Shown here: one piece after another, positions 5,083-12,976 of the stretch
Position numbering within the stretch: the stretch's first letter is position 1
Layout: each line of letters begins with the position of its first letter
From: Pseudomonadota bacterium
GTDB taxonomy: Bacteria > Pseudomonadota > Gammaproteobacteria > Burkholderiales > Thiobacillaceae
Reading direction: 5' to 3'
Assembly (NCBI GenBank): GCA_021791235.1
Contig: JAJYXA010000430.1
Location: 1 to 13,054, forward strand
Length of the DNA: 13,054 nt
Program-made: the position numbers and the translations under genes
Notes under the pieces: model-generated
Told to the model about the DNA's origin: nothing
The model's database searches: none
The model's input: the letters and a program-made list of their open reading frames with translations, nothing else

Positions 5083-6066
5083 ATGTTCAAAGCCATACTG
5101 TTAGAACAAGAAGGAACACAGACCAAGGCGCGCATTGCGCAGCTGGACGAAGCGCAGTTGCCCGAGGGCGATGTCACGGTTGCCGTGGAATATTCCACAC
5201 TTAACTACAAGGACGGGTTGGCGATTACCGGAAAAAGTCCGGTAGTGCGAACTTGGCCGATGGTGCCTGGGATCGACTTCTCCGGGACGGTGGAGGTCAG
5301 TACAAACTCACGGTTCGGCGTCGGGGACAAGGTCGTACTGAATGGCTGGGGCGTAGGTGAGAACCGCTGGGGCGGCCTGGCGCAGAAAGCCAGGGTGCCG
5401 GGAGAGTTTTTGATTCCGCTGCCCAAGGGCTTGAGCGCGCGTGACGCGATGGCGATCGGCACTGCCGGATATACGGCGATGCTGTCGGTACAGGCACTGG
5501 AACGCGCCGGCATACTGCCAAACTCGGGCGATATCCTAGTAACCGGTGCGAATGGCGGTGTCGGCAGCTTTGCGATCGCAATTCTCGCCAAACGTGGTTA
5601 TCACGTCATTGCATCAACCGGCCGATTGGAAGAGACAACGCGATTACAGGGTCTGGGCGCGGCAGAGGTGATTGACCGCCAAAGCCTGGCGGACAAGGGC
5701 AAGCCATTGCAGAAGGAGCGCTGGGTAGGCGCGATCGACAGCGTTGGCAGTTACACCCTCGCCAACATCTGCGCTGCGACGAAATACGGGGGTGTGGTCG
5801 CCGCCTGTGGCTTAGCCCAGGGTATGGATTTTCCCGCGACTGTAGCTCCCTTTATTCTGCGCGGCGTCACGCTCGCGGGCATAGACAGCGTGAATGCGCC
5901 TCTGGCGAAAAGGCTTGCTGCCTGGGGATCTCTCGCGCAGGAAATTGACACAAAGATCATTGACGCCATTGTGAGCCAGGTGTCCTTGGAACAGGCGATC
6001 CCAACGGCAAGTTTATTGCTTGAAGGGAGAATCAAGGGCCGCGTGATTGTCGACCCCAATCTCTGA
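5083..6066 (+). CDS. acuI: Acrylyl-CoA reductase (NADPH), AcuI/YhdH family
   Basis: This zinc-free medium-chain dehydrogenase/reductase of 327 residues reduces acrylyl-CoA to propionyl-CoA with NADPH in the cytosol. It removes a toxic electrophile formed from acrylate, DMSP or 3-hydroxypropionate. The AcuI/YhdH signature is plain: EYSTLNYKDGLAITGK (36-51), PGIDFSGTV (62-70), GWGVGENRWGGLAQ (88-101), the nucleotide loop VTGANGGVGS (153-162), STGR (178-181) for the 2'-phosphate of NADPH, and AACGLAQG after it. Length agrees with E. coli YhdH (324). AAAGAG serves as ribosome site 4 nt before ATG. It was the second gene of an acuR-acuI operon until the IS630 element entered 32 bp upstream; its expression now must come from read-through or an element-borne promoter. 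The gene is complete and without defects. Confidence 0.9.
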   Translation: MFKAILLEQEGTQTKARIAQLDEAQLPEGDVTVAVEYSTLNYKDGLAITGKSPVVRTWPMVPGIDFSGTVEVSTNSRFGVGDKVVLNGWGVGENRWGGLAQKARVPGEFLIPLPKGLSARDAMAIGTAGYTAMLSVQALERAGILPNSGDILVTGANGGVGSFAIAILAKRGYHVIASTGRLEETTRLQGLGAAEVIDRQSLADKGKPLQKERWVGAIDSVGSYTLANICAATKYGGVVAACGLAQGMDFPATVAPFILRGVTLAGIDSVNAPLAKRLAAWGSLAQEIDTKIIDAIVSQVSLEQAIPTASLLLEGRIKGRVIVDPNL

Positions 6067-6117
6067 CGGGATAACTCGCACCGAAGCATTAGATGCGTTG
6101 AGAACAGGGTGCATAAA

Positions 6118-6129
6118 CGAAACGTTTCG
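6118..6129. promoter_or_regulatory. 12-bp perfect palindrome CGAAACGTTTCG, candidate operator
   Basis: The site lies 103 bp before the Bug receptor gene, in the 165-bp gap after acuI. CGAAACGTTTCG is perfectly symmetric with a central CG and resembles LacI-family half-sites. No LacI-type gene is in the window, so the binding protein is unknown. Confidence 0.4.
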
Positions 6130-6142
6130 CGTTTCTGTACCG

Positions 6143-6152
6143 ATTACGTAAT
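6143..6152. promoter_or_regulatory. 10-bp perfect palindrome ATTACGTAAT, candidate operator
   Basis: It lies 13 bp after the first palindrome, and TACGTAA recurs immediately downstream (6152-6158 region), so the gap is rich in short symmetric or repeated motifs. No convincing -35/-10 pair could be assigned beside it. Confidence 0.3.
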
Positions 6153-6231
6153 ACGTAAGCATTTTGAGGCAGGCGCTGCTGTTTAGCGCAAAAATAATGC
6201 AGCACGACACTTAATCAAAGGAGGCACAGAC

Positions 6232-7197
6232 ATGCGTAAATTATCAAGGTGCGTTTCGCAGCTATTATTCGCAGTGCTTTTGCTCGGGACATCGTTTAGC
6301 GCACTGGCTGCATGGCCGGATAAGCCAATTGTCATCGTAGTGCCATTTCCGCCAGGAGGGAACACAGACATATTGGCGAGGTTAGTCGGACAAAAGCTGT
6401 CGATCAGCCTGGGGCAACCGGTAATCGTGGAAAACAAACCGGGGGCCGGCAGCATGATCGGCTCGCAAGTTGTTGCGCGGGCCAAGCCAGACGGATACAC
6501 CTTCCTCATGGGCAGCATTGCCAATGTGCTGAACAACTTTTTCTACAAGAAGCCGCTGTACGATATATCGAAAGATTTGATGCCGGTTTCCCAGCTTGTA
6601 GCGGTGCCGAATTACCTTGCGGTGAATAATAGTGTCAAGGCCCAATCGGTAAGCGACATTATCGCAATGGCAAAGGCGACTCCAGACAAGATCAGTTGCG
6701 CGAGCTCAGGTGTGGGAACGAGTCCTTATCTGTCGTGTGAACTGCTCAGAACAATGGCAGGCGTGAACATGGTAACCGTGGCCTACAAAGGTGGGGTGCC
6801 GGCGATGCAGGACGTCATGGGAGGGCAGGCTACCATGGTCATTGCAAATGAAGCCCTACCCTACATTAAAGACAAACGCCTAAAGGGAATTGCTGTCACG
6901 ACCGCGGTGCGCACACCGTTGGCGCCGGATCTGCCGACTATTGCGGAAACGCTGCCCGGATTCGATGTTACTTCCTGGTATGGCGTATTTGCGCCCACGG
7001 GCACTCCGCGAGAAATAGTGAACAAAATAAGCGCCGAGATAGCCAGCATACTGAAGATACCAGAGGTGGAAAAACGCCTTGAATCGCTGGGCGCAACCCC
7101 GGTCGGTAGTTCGCCAAAGGAGTTCGGCGACTACGTCAATGCGGAAATGATACGGTGGGAAAAGGCGCTCAAGCCGATGAATATTAATCTCGATTGA
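6232..7197 (+). CDS. Bug-family tripartite tricarboxylate transporter substrate-binding protein
   Basis: Periplasmic receptor of 321 residues that captures a carboxylate and either hands it to a TctAB-type membrane transporter or senses it. A Sec signal peptide is clear (positive MRKLSR, hydrophobic core LLFAVLLLGT, cleavage after ALA near residue 26). The mature part begins AWPDKPIVIVVPFPPGGNTD; the PFPPGG loop (38-43) is the family hallmark for the ligand carboxylate. GYTFLMG, SSGVGTSPYLS, VAYKGG and FAPTGTPREIVNK follow in the usual order, and the length is normal. A very strong AAAGGAGG ribosome site precedes the ATG. No TctA or TctB genes are in the window, which is common for Bug genes placed inside catabolic operons. 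It sits 165 bp after acuI and 66 bp before the CoA ligase, so the ligand is plausibly the acid that the ligase activates. Confidence 0.93.
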   Translation: MRKLSRCVSQLLFAVLLLGTSFSALAAWPDKPIVIVVPFPPGGNTDILARLVGQKLSISLGQPVIVENKPGAGSMIGSQVVARAKPDGYTFLMGSIANVLNNFFYKKPLYDISKDLMPVSQLVAVPNYLAVNNSVKAQSVSDIIAMAKATPDKISCASSGVGTSPYLSCELLRTMAGVNMVTVAYKGGVPAMQDVMGGQATMVIANEALPYIKDKRLKGIAVTTAVRTPLAPDLPTIAETLPGFDVTSWYGVFAPTGTPREIVNKISAEIASILKIPEVEKRLESLGATPVGSSPKEFGDYVNAEMIRWEKALKPMNINLD

Positions 7198-7263
7198 GCC
7201 ACACAGACGCAACCTGGACTATGTGGGATTGTGTCGAATTAAACGCAATGAGCTGGCTTCGTA

Positions 7264-8889
7264 ATGCGAAACGTACCCCGCGTGTCGACCCAGCCCGTTG
7301 CGCCTGACGCGTTTGCGGCCACGGGCGCGGTACGAGCATCCCTAGGAGTCAACGTCATCGAGCGCACCGTGTCGCGTGTGTTGGCGTGGGCCGAACGGCA
7401 GCCGGACGCGCCGGCACTGCGCGACGAAGGCGCTGCCCTGTCGTATGGCGAGCTGGCCCTAGCCATTCATGAGACGGTAGCGACACTGCAAGCGCAGGGC
7501 ATAGAGTCCGGTTCCCGCCTGATGGTCATCGGCGAAAACAGCGTCGCGCTTGCAGTGCTGCTGCTAGCGGCAAGCCGGTTGGGCGCATGTGCGGTGCTGG
7601 AAAATGCGCGGGGCGTTCCGGCAGAAATCAAAGCGATCGTTGCCCATAGTCTGCCGAAGCGGATTTTCGTCGTCCTCGCGAATTCGCCGGACGCTCTACG
7701 CCATGTGTCGGCGCTGGACGCGCAACAGCAGCACACGCGAGCTCTGGGTACTTTCGGCGTCGCCGCGCCTGCCTCAGCCGCGAGTTGTACAGAGATAGAG
7801 TCGACTCCGGAACAGGTGGCCGCGATCATTTACACGACTGGGACAACCGGGCAGCCTAAAGGTGTGATGCTCACTCACGGCAACCTGTGCTTTATCGCTG
7901 GAATGATGCCGGTACTGCGGCACATGACGCCGCACGACCGCGTTTACGGCGTGCTTCCGATTACGCATGTCATGGGGCATGCGTCGGTGTTTCTTGGGGC
8001 TCTGCATGCGGGCGCCTCTCTCTATCTGGCTCCTCGGTTTTCGGTGCAGGAATGCGTCGCCACGCTGCTTGAGCAGCGTATCACGGCGCTGCAAGGAGCT
8101 CCCGCGATGTTTGCCAAGATCGCCGAATATTGCAAAGCGCGAGGTAGTATCCACTTCCCCGATATCCGGTTCATCGGCTCAGGTGGCGCACCCATCGACC
8201 CCTCGGTCAAACGCGAAGCCGAGCACTTATTCGGCCGCACCCTGCAAAATGGCTACGGCTTGACCGAAGCGGCATCGATTTGCTGGACCCGTTTCGAAGA
8301 CGTAAACGCAGACGATTCCGTCGGCCGCCCGCTGCCGGGGGTCGAAGTAGTCGTGCGCGACGCGAACGGGCAGCTCGTAGCCGCCGGTGAAATCGGCGAG
8401 TTGTGGATGCGCGGTCCGAATCTGATGCACGGCTATTTTCGCGACCGCGAGCAGACCGCGTCGGCGATCGACCAGGCAGGTTGGTTTAATACGCAGGATC
8501 TGGCGCGCATCGGGCCGGATGGCCGTGTATTTGTCGTGGGAAGAACCAAGGACATAATTATTCGGTCGGGTTTCAAAGTCTATCCACTAGAGGTAGAAGC
8601 GGTATTGAATGCGCATCCGGCGGTGTTGCATGCGGCCGTGGTCGTCCGGTCGGTGCCGGGCAACGAAGAAGTCATCGCCTATGTCGAACTCGCAAGGAAT
8701 TCGACCGTCGATGCCGGGCAATTGGCGCAATATGCGGCTCAAGCGCTTTCGCCGTATAAGCGGCCCAGCCATATTGTAATCATGCCGGCACTGCCACTTG
8801 CTGCAAACGGCAAGGTGCTGAAAAGTCAACTGCCGCGCTACGCCGCAGCGGATGCCGATTGGGAAAACCAAGTGAAAGGTGAAAGATGA
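7264..8889 (+). CDS. Acyl-CoA synthetase (AMP-forming, ANL superfamily)
   Basis: Cytosolic ligase of 541 residues that activates a carboxylic acid to its CoA thioester through an acyl-adenylate. The P-loop is TTGTTGQPKG (191-200), A5 is NGYGLTEAA (329-337), the hinge is GRTKDIIIRSGFKVYP (426-441, Arg427), and the adenylation lysine is Lys517 in AANGKVLKS. The usual TGD of motif A7 reads TQD (410-412); the ATP-ribose-binding aspartate Asp412 is kept. The first 30 residues before NVIERTVSRVL are not conserved in the family, and the ribosome site at ATG 7264 is weak, so translation may begin later, for example at GTG 7282. The gene overlaps the crotonase gene by 4 bp (ATGA), showing translational coupling. 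The acid substrate is not deducible; the position with a Bug receptor, a crotonase and AcuI favours a short-chain or substituted acid. Confidence 0.9.
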   Translation: MRNVPRVSTQPVAPDAFAATGAVRASLGVNVIERTVSRVLAWAERQPDAPALRDEGAALSYGELALAIHETVATLQAQGIESGSRLMVIGENSVALAVLLLAASRLGACAVLENARGVPAEIKAIVAHSLPKRIFVVLANSPDALRHVSALDAQQQHTRALGTFGVAAPASAASCTEIESTPEQVAAIIYTTGTTGQPKGVMLTHGNLCFIAGMMPVLRHMTPHDRVYGVLPITHVMGHASVFLGALHAGASLYLAPRFSVQECVATLLEQRITALQGAPAMFAKIAEYCKARGSIHFPDIRFIGSGGAPIDPSVKREAEHLFGRTLQNGYGLTEAASICWTRFEDVNADDSVGRPLPGVEVVVRDANGQLVAAGEIGELWMRGPNLMHGYFRDREQTASAIDQAGWFNTQDLARIGPDGRVFVVGRTKDIIIRSGFKVYPLEVEAVLNAHPAVLHAAVVVRSVPGNEEVIAYVELARNSTVDAGQLAQYAAQALSPYKRPSHIVIMPALPLAANGKVLKSQLPRYAAADADWENQVKGER

Positions 8890-9629
8890 ACGATGCCGTT
8901 ATCTACGAGTCACGCGATCGCATTGCAACCATCACGATAAATCGACCGAAACGACTCAACGCCATCAACGCCGAGGTCGAGACCGGATTGGCCGCGGCCT
9001 GGCGCCGTCTGAACGAAAGCGATGATCTCGTCGCGATCCTGACCGGTGCGGGCGACAAGTCGTTTTCGGTCGGCAAAGACCTTCAGTACGAAGCTGTGCC
9101 GGAGTACCGGCGCTTCGTGCCCGGATTCGATATTTGCGTAAATAAGCCAATCATTGCCGCGGTCGGCGGGTGGTGCGTGGGCGGCGGTCTCACGCTGGTG
9201 CAGATGTGCGATCTCTGCGTGGCTTCGGAAAACGCGCGCTTTTCGTATCCCGAAGCGAAACTGGGCTTTGCTGGCGGTCTGATTGCGTCCTTGGTGGCGC
9301 GCATCCCGCACAAGGTAGCCATGGAAATGATCTTGCTCGGGGACGAAGTGAGCGCGGAACGCGCCTACCAAGTGGGCTTTGTCAATAAAATCGTGCCGCA
9401 AGGCAAGCACCTCGAAGCGGCGCAGGAGTATGCGCGGCGGCTCGCGCAAAACGCACCGATGGTGCTTGCTATGTTCAAGAACTTTGTGGGCCAGGTTATT
9501 CCAAAGAGTCCGATGGAGTACGCCAGCCATGCCATGCGCGAGGTCGAGGCCGTGATGAATAGCGCCGACCGCAAGGAGGGCATGGACAGTTTCGTAAGCA
9601 AGCGAGCGCCGCGCTATCAGGGGCGGTAG
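8886..9629 (+). CDS. Enoyl-CoA hydratase/isomerase (crotonase family)
   Basis: Crotonase-fold enzyme of 247 residues, expected to add water across the double bond of an enoyl-CoA. The oxyanion hole is formed by SFSVGKDLQ (59-67) and VGGWCVGGGLTL (93-104). Both hydratase glutamates are present: Glu123 in ARFSYPEAKLGF and Glu147 in KVAMEMILLGD, in the positions of Glu144 and Glu164 of the rat mitochondrial enzyme. So a true hydratase is favoured over an isomerase with one acid. The first oxyanion motif has VGKD instead of the usual AGAD. The start overlaps the ligase stop, so the two products are probably made in step: activation followed by hydration. With acuI nearby, acrylyl-CoA hydration to 3-hydroxypropionyl-CoA is one possible reaction; other enoyl-CoAs fit as well. 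Confidence 0.88.
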   Translation: MNDAVIYESRDRIATITINRPKRLNAINAEVETGLAAAWRRLNESDDLVAILTGAGDKSFSVGKDLQYEAVPEYRRFVPGFDICVNKPIIAAVGGWCVGGGLTLVQMCDLCVASENARFSYPEAKLGFAGGLIASLVARIPHKVAMEMILLGDEVSAERAYQVGFVNKIVPQGKHLEAAQEYARRLAQNAPMVLAMFKNFVGQVIPKSPMEYASHAMREVEAVMNSADRKEGMDSFVSKRAPRYQGR

Positions 9630-9734
9630 CGTTCCGGGCGCCGCGAAGGAAATTGATTACGGCATCTCCAAAATGCGCCCCCGGCCGGGTCGCGATCGAT
9701 TTGGGTTATATCCATTAAAGCGAAGGAGAGAACG

Positions 9735-10934
9735 ATGAAGGTCACCGCGCTGGAGACTCTGATTTGCGACGCTGGCTGGCGCAACTATTACTTTCTTAAA
9801 TTGACGACCGATACCGACATCGTCGGGTGGAGCGAGTTCGATGAAGGATTCGGGTCGCCGGGCGTTGCAACCATCATCAGCCAGCTCGGCAATCGCCTGA
9901 TCGGTAAATCGGTCATGGAGCATGAGCGCTTCTTCGCCGAAGCCGCCTGTCTCACGCGACCTGCCGCGGGCAGCGTGATCGCCGAGAGTATCGGCGCGAT
10001 CGAGAACGCGCTTCTGGACGCCAAGGCAAAGGCACTAAATGTGCCCTGCTATCAACTGCTCGGCGGTAAGGTCCGGGACCGTGTGCGGGTCTATTGGTCG
10101 CATTGCCCGACTTGGCGTATCAATCATTCGAAATATTTTCCACCTGCGGTGACCGATCTGGATGGCGTAAAGCGCACGGGCGCCGAGGCGCGGGAGAGGG
10201 GTCTTACCGCGCTCAAGACAAACATATTTATACACGATGAAGGGCCGGCGTATGCCTGGCGTCCTGGTTTTGCCGTGCCATTCTATCCTGAGCTGAACGT
10301 CGATCGTAAGGTTATACGTAATGTCCGGGCGCACTTGGAAGCCTTGCGCGATGGCGCCGGTCCCGACATGGACATACTGATCGACCTCAACTTCAATGCG
10401 AAGCCGGAAGGTTTCCTGAAGATCCTAAGGGCCATCGCAGACCTGGATATCTTTTGGGTCGAGATAGATAGCTATCAGCCCAAAGCGCTGGCGTATGTGA
10501 GATCTCACAGCCCCCACCCGATCAGTTCCTGTGAAACGTTGTTCGGTATTCGTGAATTTATGCCTTACATAACTGAACAGGCAATGGACGTTGCGATCGT
10601 CGACGCAGTGTGGAATGGCGTATGGCAATCAATGAAAATCGCGGCCGTACTGGACGCGCATGACGTGAACATGGCCCCACATAATTTCTACGGCGATTTG
10701 TGCACGATGATGAATTCGCATTTGGCGGCTGCCGTTCCCAATTTGCGGATCATGGAGACCGATATTGACCGCCTGCCTTGGGAGGACGAACTGTTCACGC
10801 ATGCGCCGGAGTATAAGGATGGTCATCTTGTTGTTCCCGACCGTCCGGGCTGGGGTACCGATCCGGTCGAAGAGGCCATCCGCGCGCATCCACCAAAGAT
10901 CGCGGGCGGTTTGTTGCAATATAAGCGAGCGTAA
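9735..10934 (+). CDS. Enolase-superfamily enzyme (mandelate racemase/muconate lactonizing type)
   Basis: Protein of 399 residues with the capping domain (about 1-130) and TIM-barrel of the MR/MLE group, which abstract a proton next to a carboxylate held on Mg2+. The three metal ligands are visible: Asp217 in ILIDLNFN, Glu243 in FWVEIDSYQP and Glu267 in SSCETLFG. Lys161 in TALKTN takes the place of the barrel lysine of the KxK or KxN motif. His316 in MAPHNFYG, with Asp290 in IVDAVWNG, resembles the His-Asp pair of acid sugar dehydratases. This points to a dehydratase or racemase for a hydroxy or sugar acid. An AAGGAGAG ribosome site stands 6 nt before ATG. It follows the crotonase after a 105-bp gap and comes 76 bp before the acyl-CoA dehydrogenase homologue. 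It works on free acids, so it would act before the ligase. Confidence 0.88.
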   Translation: MKVTALETLICDAGWRNYYFLKLTTDTDIVGWSEFDEGFGSPGVATIISQLGNRLIGKSVMEHERFFAEAACLTRPAAGSVIAESIGAIENALLDAKAKALNVPCYQLLGGKVRDRVRVYWSHCPTWRINHSKYFPPAVTDLDGVKRTGAEARERGLTALKTNIFIHDEGPAYAWRPGFAVPFYPELNVDRKVIRNVRAHLEALRDGAGPDMDILIDLNFNAKPEGFLKILRAIADLDIFWVEIDSYQPKALAYVRSHSPHPISSCETLFGIREFMPYITEQAMDVAIVDAVWNGVWQSMKIAAVLDAHDVNMAPHNFYGDLCTMMNSHLAAAVPNLRIMETDIDRLPWEDELFTHAPEYKDGHLVVPDRPGWGTDPVEEAIRAHPPKIAGGLLQYKRA

Positions 10935-11010
10935 ACTCTACCGCCGAACATCTGCCGCAGGCACATCATTCGCAATTCAATCTCCGCAAACAGAAATAGC
11001 TGGTAAATAC

Positions 11011-12186
11011 ATGGATTTTCAACTCGACGAAGCACAGAAAATGTTGGCTGACCTGGCCGAGCGCATGGGGCGCGAGCAGTTCGCGCCGAAGGCGGCGCGC
11101 TGGGACCGCGAGCACGCATACCCGCATGAGAACGTAGAGGCGCTGCGCCGCGCCGGACTGCTGGGCATGACCATACCGAAGAAGTTTGGCGGACCCGAGC
11201 GGCCGCTGATCGACGTGGTGCTGGCGATCGAGAGAATCGCGAAATATTGCGGCGTGACTGCGCGCATCGTGGTCGAAACCAATATGGGCGCGCTCGGCTG
11301 CATCATGGCCTACGGCAGCGAGGCGCAGCAGCGCGAAATCGCGGGGCGCGTGCTCGAGGACGGCGACAAGCCGGCCATAGGCATGACCGAGCCCGGCGCC
11401 GGCACCGATCTGACCGCGCTCAAAACCACCGCGCGCGAGCGCGCCGGCAGCTATGTGCTGAACGGGCGCAAGCACTGGATCACGGGCGGCGGCGTTTCGA
11501 GGACCAACCTGATTTTCGCCCGCATCATCGACAGCAAGGGAGCGGACCAGGGCATAGGCGGCATCCTGGTCGATCTGGGCACGTCGGGTTTCTCCATCGG
11601 ACGGGTCGAGGACGCGATGGGCCTGCGCGGGATTCCCGAGGCCGAACTCGTATTTGAGGACTGCGCGGTGCCGGCAGCCAATCTGGTCGTTTGCGACGTC
11701 AAGGTCGGATTCAAGAAGCTCATGAACGGCTATAACGCTCAGCGCATAGGCGCATCTTCCGTCGCGCTCGGCCTGGCGCAGGGTGCACACGACCTGGCGC
11801 TCGAGTACATGGGGCAGCGCGAGGCCTTCGGGCAGAAACTCAAGGATTTCCAGGGATTGGACTGGATGATGGCCGAGGGCGAAATCAAGCTCGAAGCCGC
11901 GCGCCTGCTCATATACCGCGCGGCCTGCAATGCGCGTCGGCTCGCGAACAACGTGATGCTGCCGCAGATGAAGGAAGCCTCGATCGCCAAAGCCTACACC
12001 GGACACGCGGCGTTCGAGGTCGTGAGCGAGTCGCTGCAGATGTTCGGCGCCGCCGGCTACTCGCGCGACCTGCCGCTGGAGCGCATGCTGCGCGACGTGC
12101 GCATGTTCCAGATCGGCGGCGGAACCTCCCAGGCCCAACTGAACATGATCGCGCGCAGCATTTTTGCCGCAAATTCACGTCTGTAA
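11011..12186 (+). CDS. Acyl-CoA dehydrogenase-fold protein lacking the catalytic glutamate (desulfinase-like)
   Basis: FAD-dependent ACAD-fold protein of 391 residues. Start at MDFQLDEAQK matches the family; an upstream frame open to 10765 is not used. Landmarks: AIGMTEPGAGTDL (122-134) and WITGGGVS (156-163) at the flavin, QREAFGQKLKDFQG (269-282), and QMFGAAGYSRDLPLER (343-358). Counted back from AFGQ, the base of isovaleryl-CoA dehydrogenase (Glu254) falls on Gln244 in GYNAQRIGAS. The medium-chain base (Glu376, before GT) falls on Gly370 in QIGGGTSQAQ. Hence no usual base is present and ordinary alpha,beta-desaturation is doubtful. I recall that 3-sulfinopropionyl-CoA desulfinase of Advenella has a glutamine at this site and an important arginine near residue 84; Arg85 is present here (GVTARIVV). 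Function as a desulfinase or other non-oxidising enzyme is an inference. Base composition is GC-richer than the preceding four genes. No strong ribosome site is visible. Confidence 0.85.
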   Translation: MDFQLDEAQKMLADLAERMGREQFAPKAARWDREHAYPHENVEALRRAGLLGMTIPKKFGGPERPLIDVVLAIERIAKYCGVTARIVVETNMGALGCIMAYGSEAQQREIAGRVLEDGDKPAIGMTEPGAGTDLTALKTTARERAGSYVLNGRKHWITGGGVSRTNLIFARIIDSKGADQGIGGILVDLGTSGFSIGRVEDAMGLRGIPEAELVFEDCAVPAANLVVCDVKVGFKKLMNGYNAQRIGASSVALGLAQGAHDLALEYMGQREAFGQKLKDFQGLDWMMAEGEIKLEAARLLIYRAACNARRLANNVMLPQMKEASIAKAYTGHAAFEVVSESLQMFGAAGYSRDLPLERMLRDVRMFQIGGGTSQAQLNMIARSIFAANSRL

Positions 12187-12301
12187 CGCGACACCCGCCG
12201 ATGGCGCCGACCGGTTTTGCAGAGATTCCTTAGTCTTACTGCGTCATTAATAGAAACATGGCATTATGGCGGGCATCTCAAGTTATAGATGAGGTGCTGC
12301 C

Positions 12302-12976
12302 ATGCGGATGATGAAACGATTTGATGCTTACCTGTCGAGACTGTGCGAAGTGCTGGGACATGCCGATCGTGACGTGCCGATGCGCGAATACTGCACCGGA
12401 CTGATGTTGCCGCTCAAGCGAAAGAGCGTGGAGCCGATTGCCGCGCACATAGGGCCGCAAGCGGTGAGCGCCAAACACCAATCGCTGCTGCACTTTGTGG
12501 GCAACTCGATGTGGTCGGATAAAGCAATGTTGCGCAGCATTCATGACTACGTGATGAAGCGTGTACCTGAGACTGGGCGCAAGGGATGGGTCTTGGTGGT
12601 CGATGACACCGGACACCCCAAGCAAGGGCGCGATTCGGTTGGTGTTGCGCGGCAGTACTGCGGCATGTTGGGCAAGACCGATAACTGCCAGGTGGCGGTG
12701 AGCGTATCGAAGGCCAACGCGCTGATGAGTTTGCCGCTGGCTTACCGGTTGTATTTGCCGCAGGAATGGGTGAAGGATGCGCCGCGGCGCAAGGCTGCCA
12801 AGGTGCCGGCAGAAGTGTGCTTCGCCACCAAGCCGCAGATTGCTCTGGAGCAACTCGCCTGGGCCTGCGAGCAAGGCATGGCTGTCGGAGTCCAAGCGGT
12901 GCTCGCCGATAGCGCCTACGGCACCGAGTACGCGTTCCGGCAAGGTAAGCGTCCCCAAATCCCCGTACTACCGTAG
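12302..12976 (+). pseudogene. IS701-family transposase, interrupted by an IS66-family insertion
   Basis: The N-terminal part of an IS701-type DDE transposase: VVDDTGHPKQG (99-109, first catalytic Asp at 101/102) is followed by GVARQYCGMLGKTDNCQVAVSVS and, further on, VQAVLADSAYGTEYAFRQ with the second Asp at 203. The family has about 400 residues or more and a third acidic residue after this point. Here native sequence stops at about 12944, after residue 214; KRPQIPVLP and the stop are read from an inserted IS66-like end. ATG at 12302 has a GAGGTG ribosome site 7 nt upstream. The left end of this element must lie in the 115 bp after the dehydrogenase (12187-12301); I could not identify its inverted repeat because the right end is outside the window. 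The element is dead unless its remainder is supplied elsewhere. Confidence 0.85.

Noticed and set aside
6173..6198. Possible terminator after acuI (GCGCT/AGCGC stem with a following A tract)
   Set aside because: The stem is only 5 bp and the tract is A, not T, on the coding strand; it cannot serve as a standard rho-independent terminator for acuI.
9682..9694. CCCGGCCGGG palindrome in the gap before the MR/MLE gene
   Set aside because: Low-complexity GC symmetry is expected by chance here and there is no promoter around it.
10765..11010. N-terminal extension of the dehydrogenase homologue back to 10765
   Set aside because: It overlaps the C-terminal part of the MR/MLE gene in another frame; the family starts at MDFQLDEAQ (11011).
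10966..12138. Open frame of 390 codons antisense to the acyl-CoA dehydrogenase homologue
   Set aside because: A shadow caused by GC-rich codon use; His/Ala/Arg-rich, low-complexity product without family likeness.
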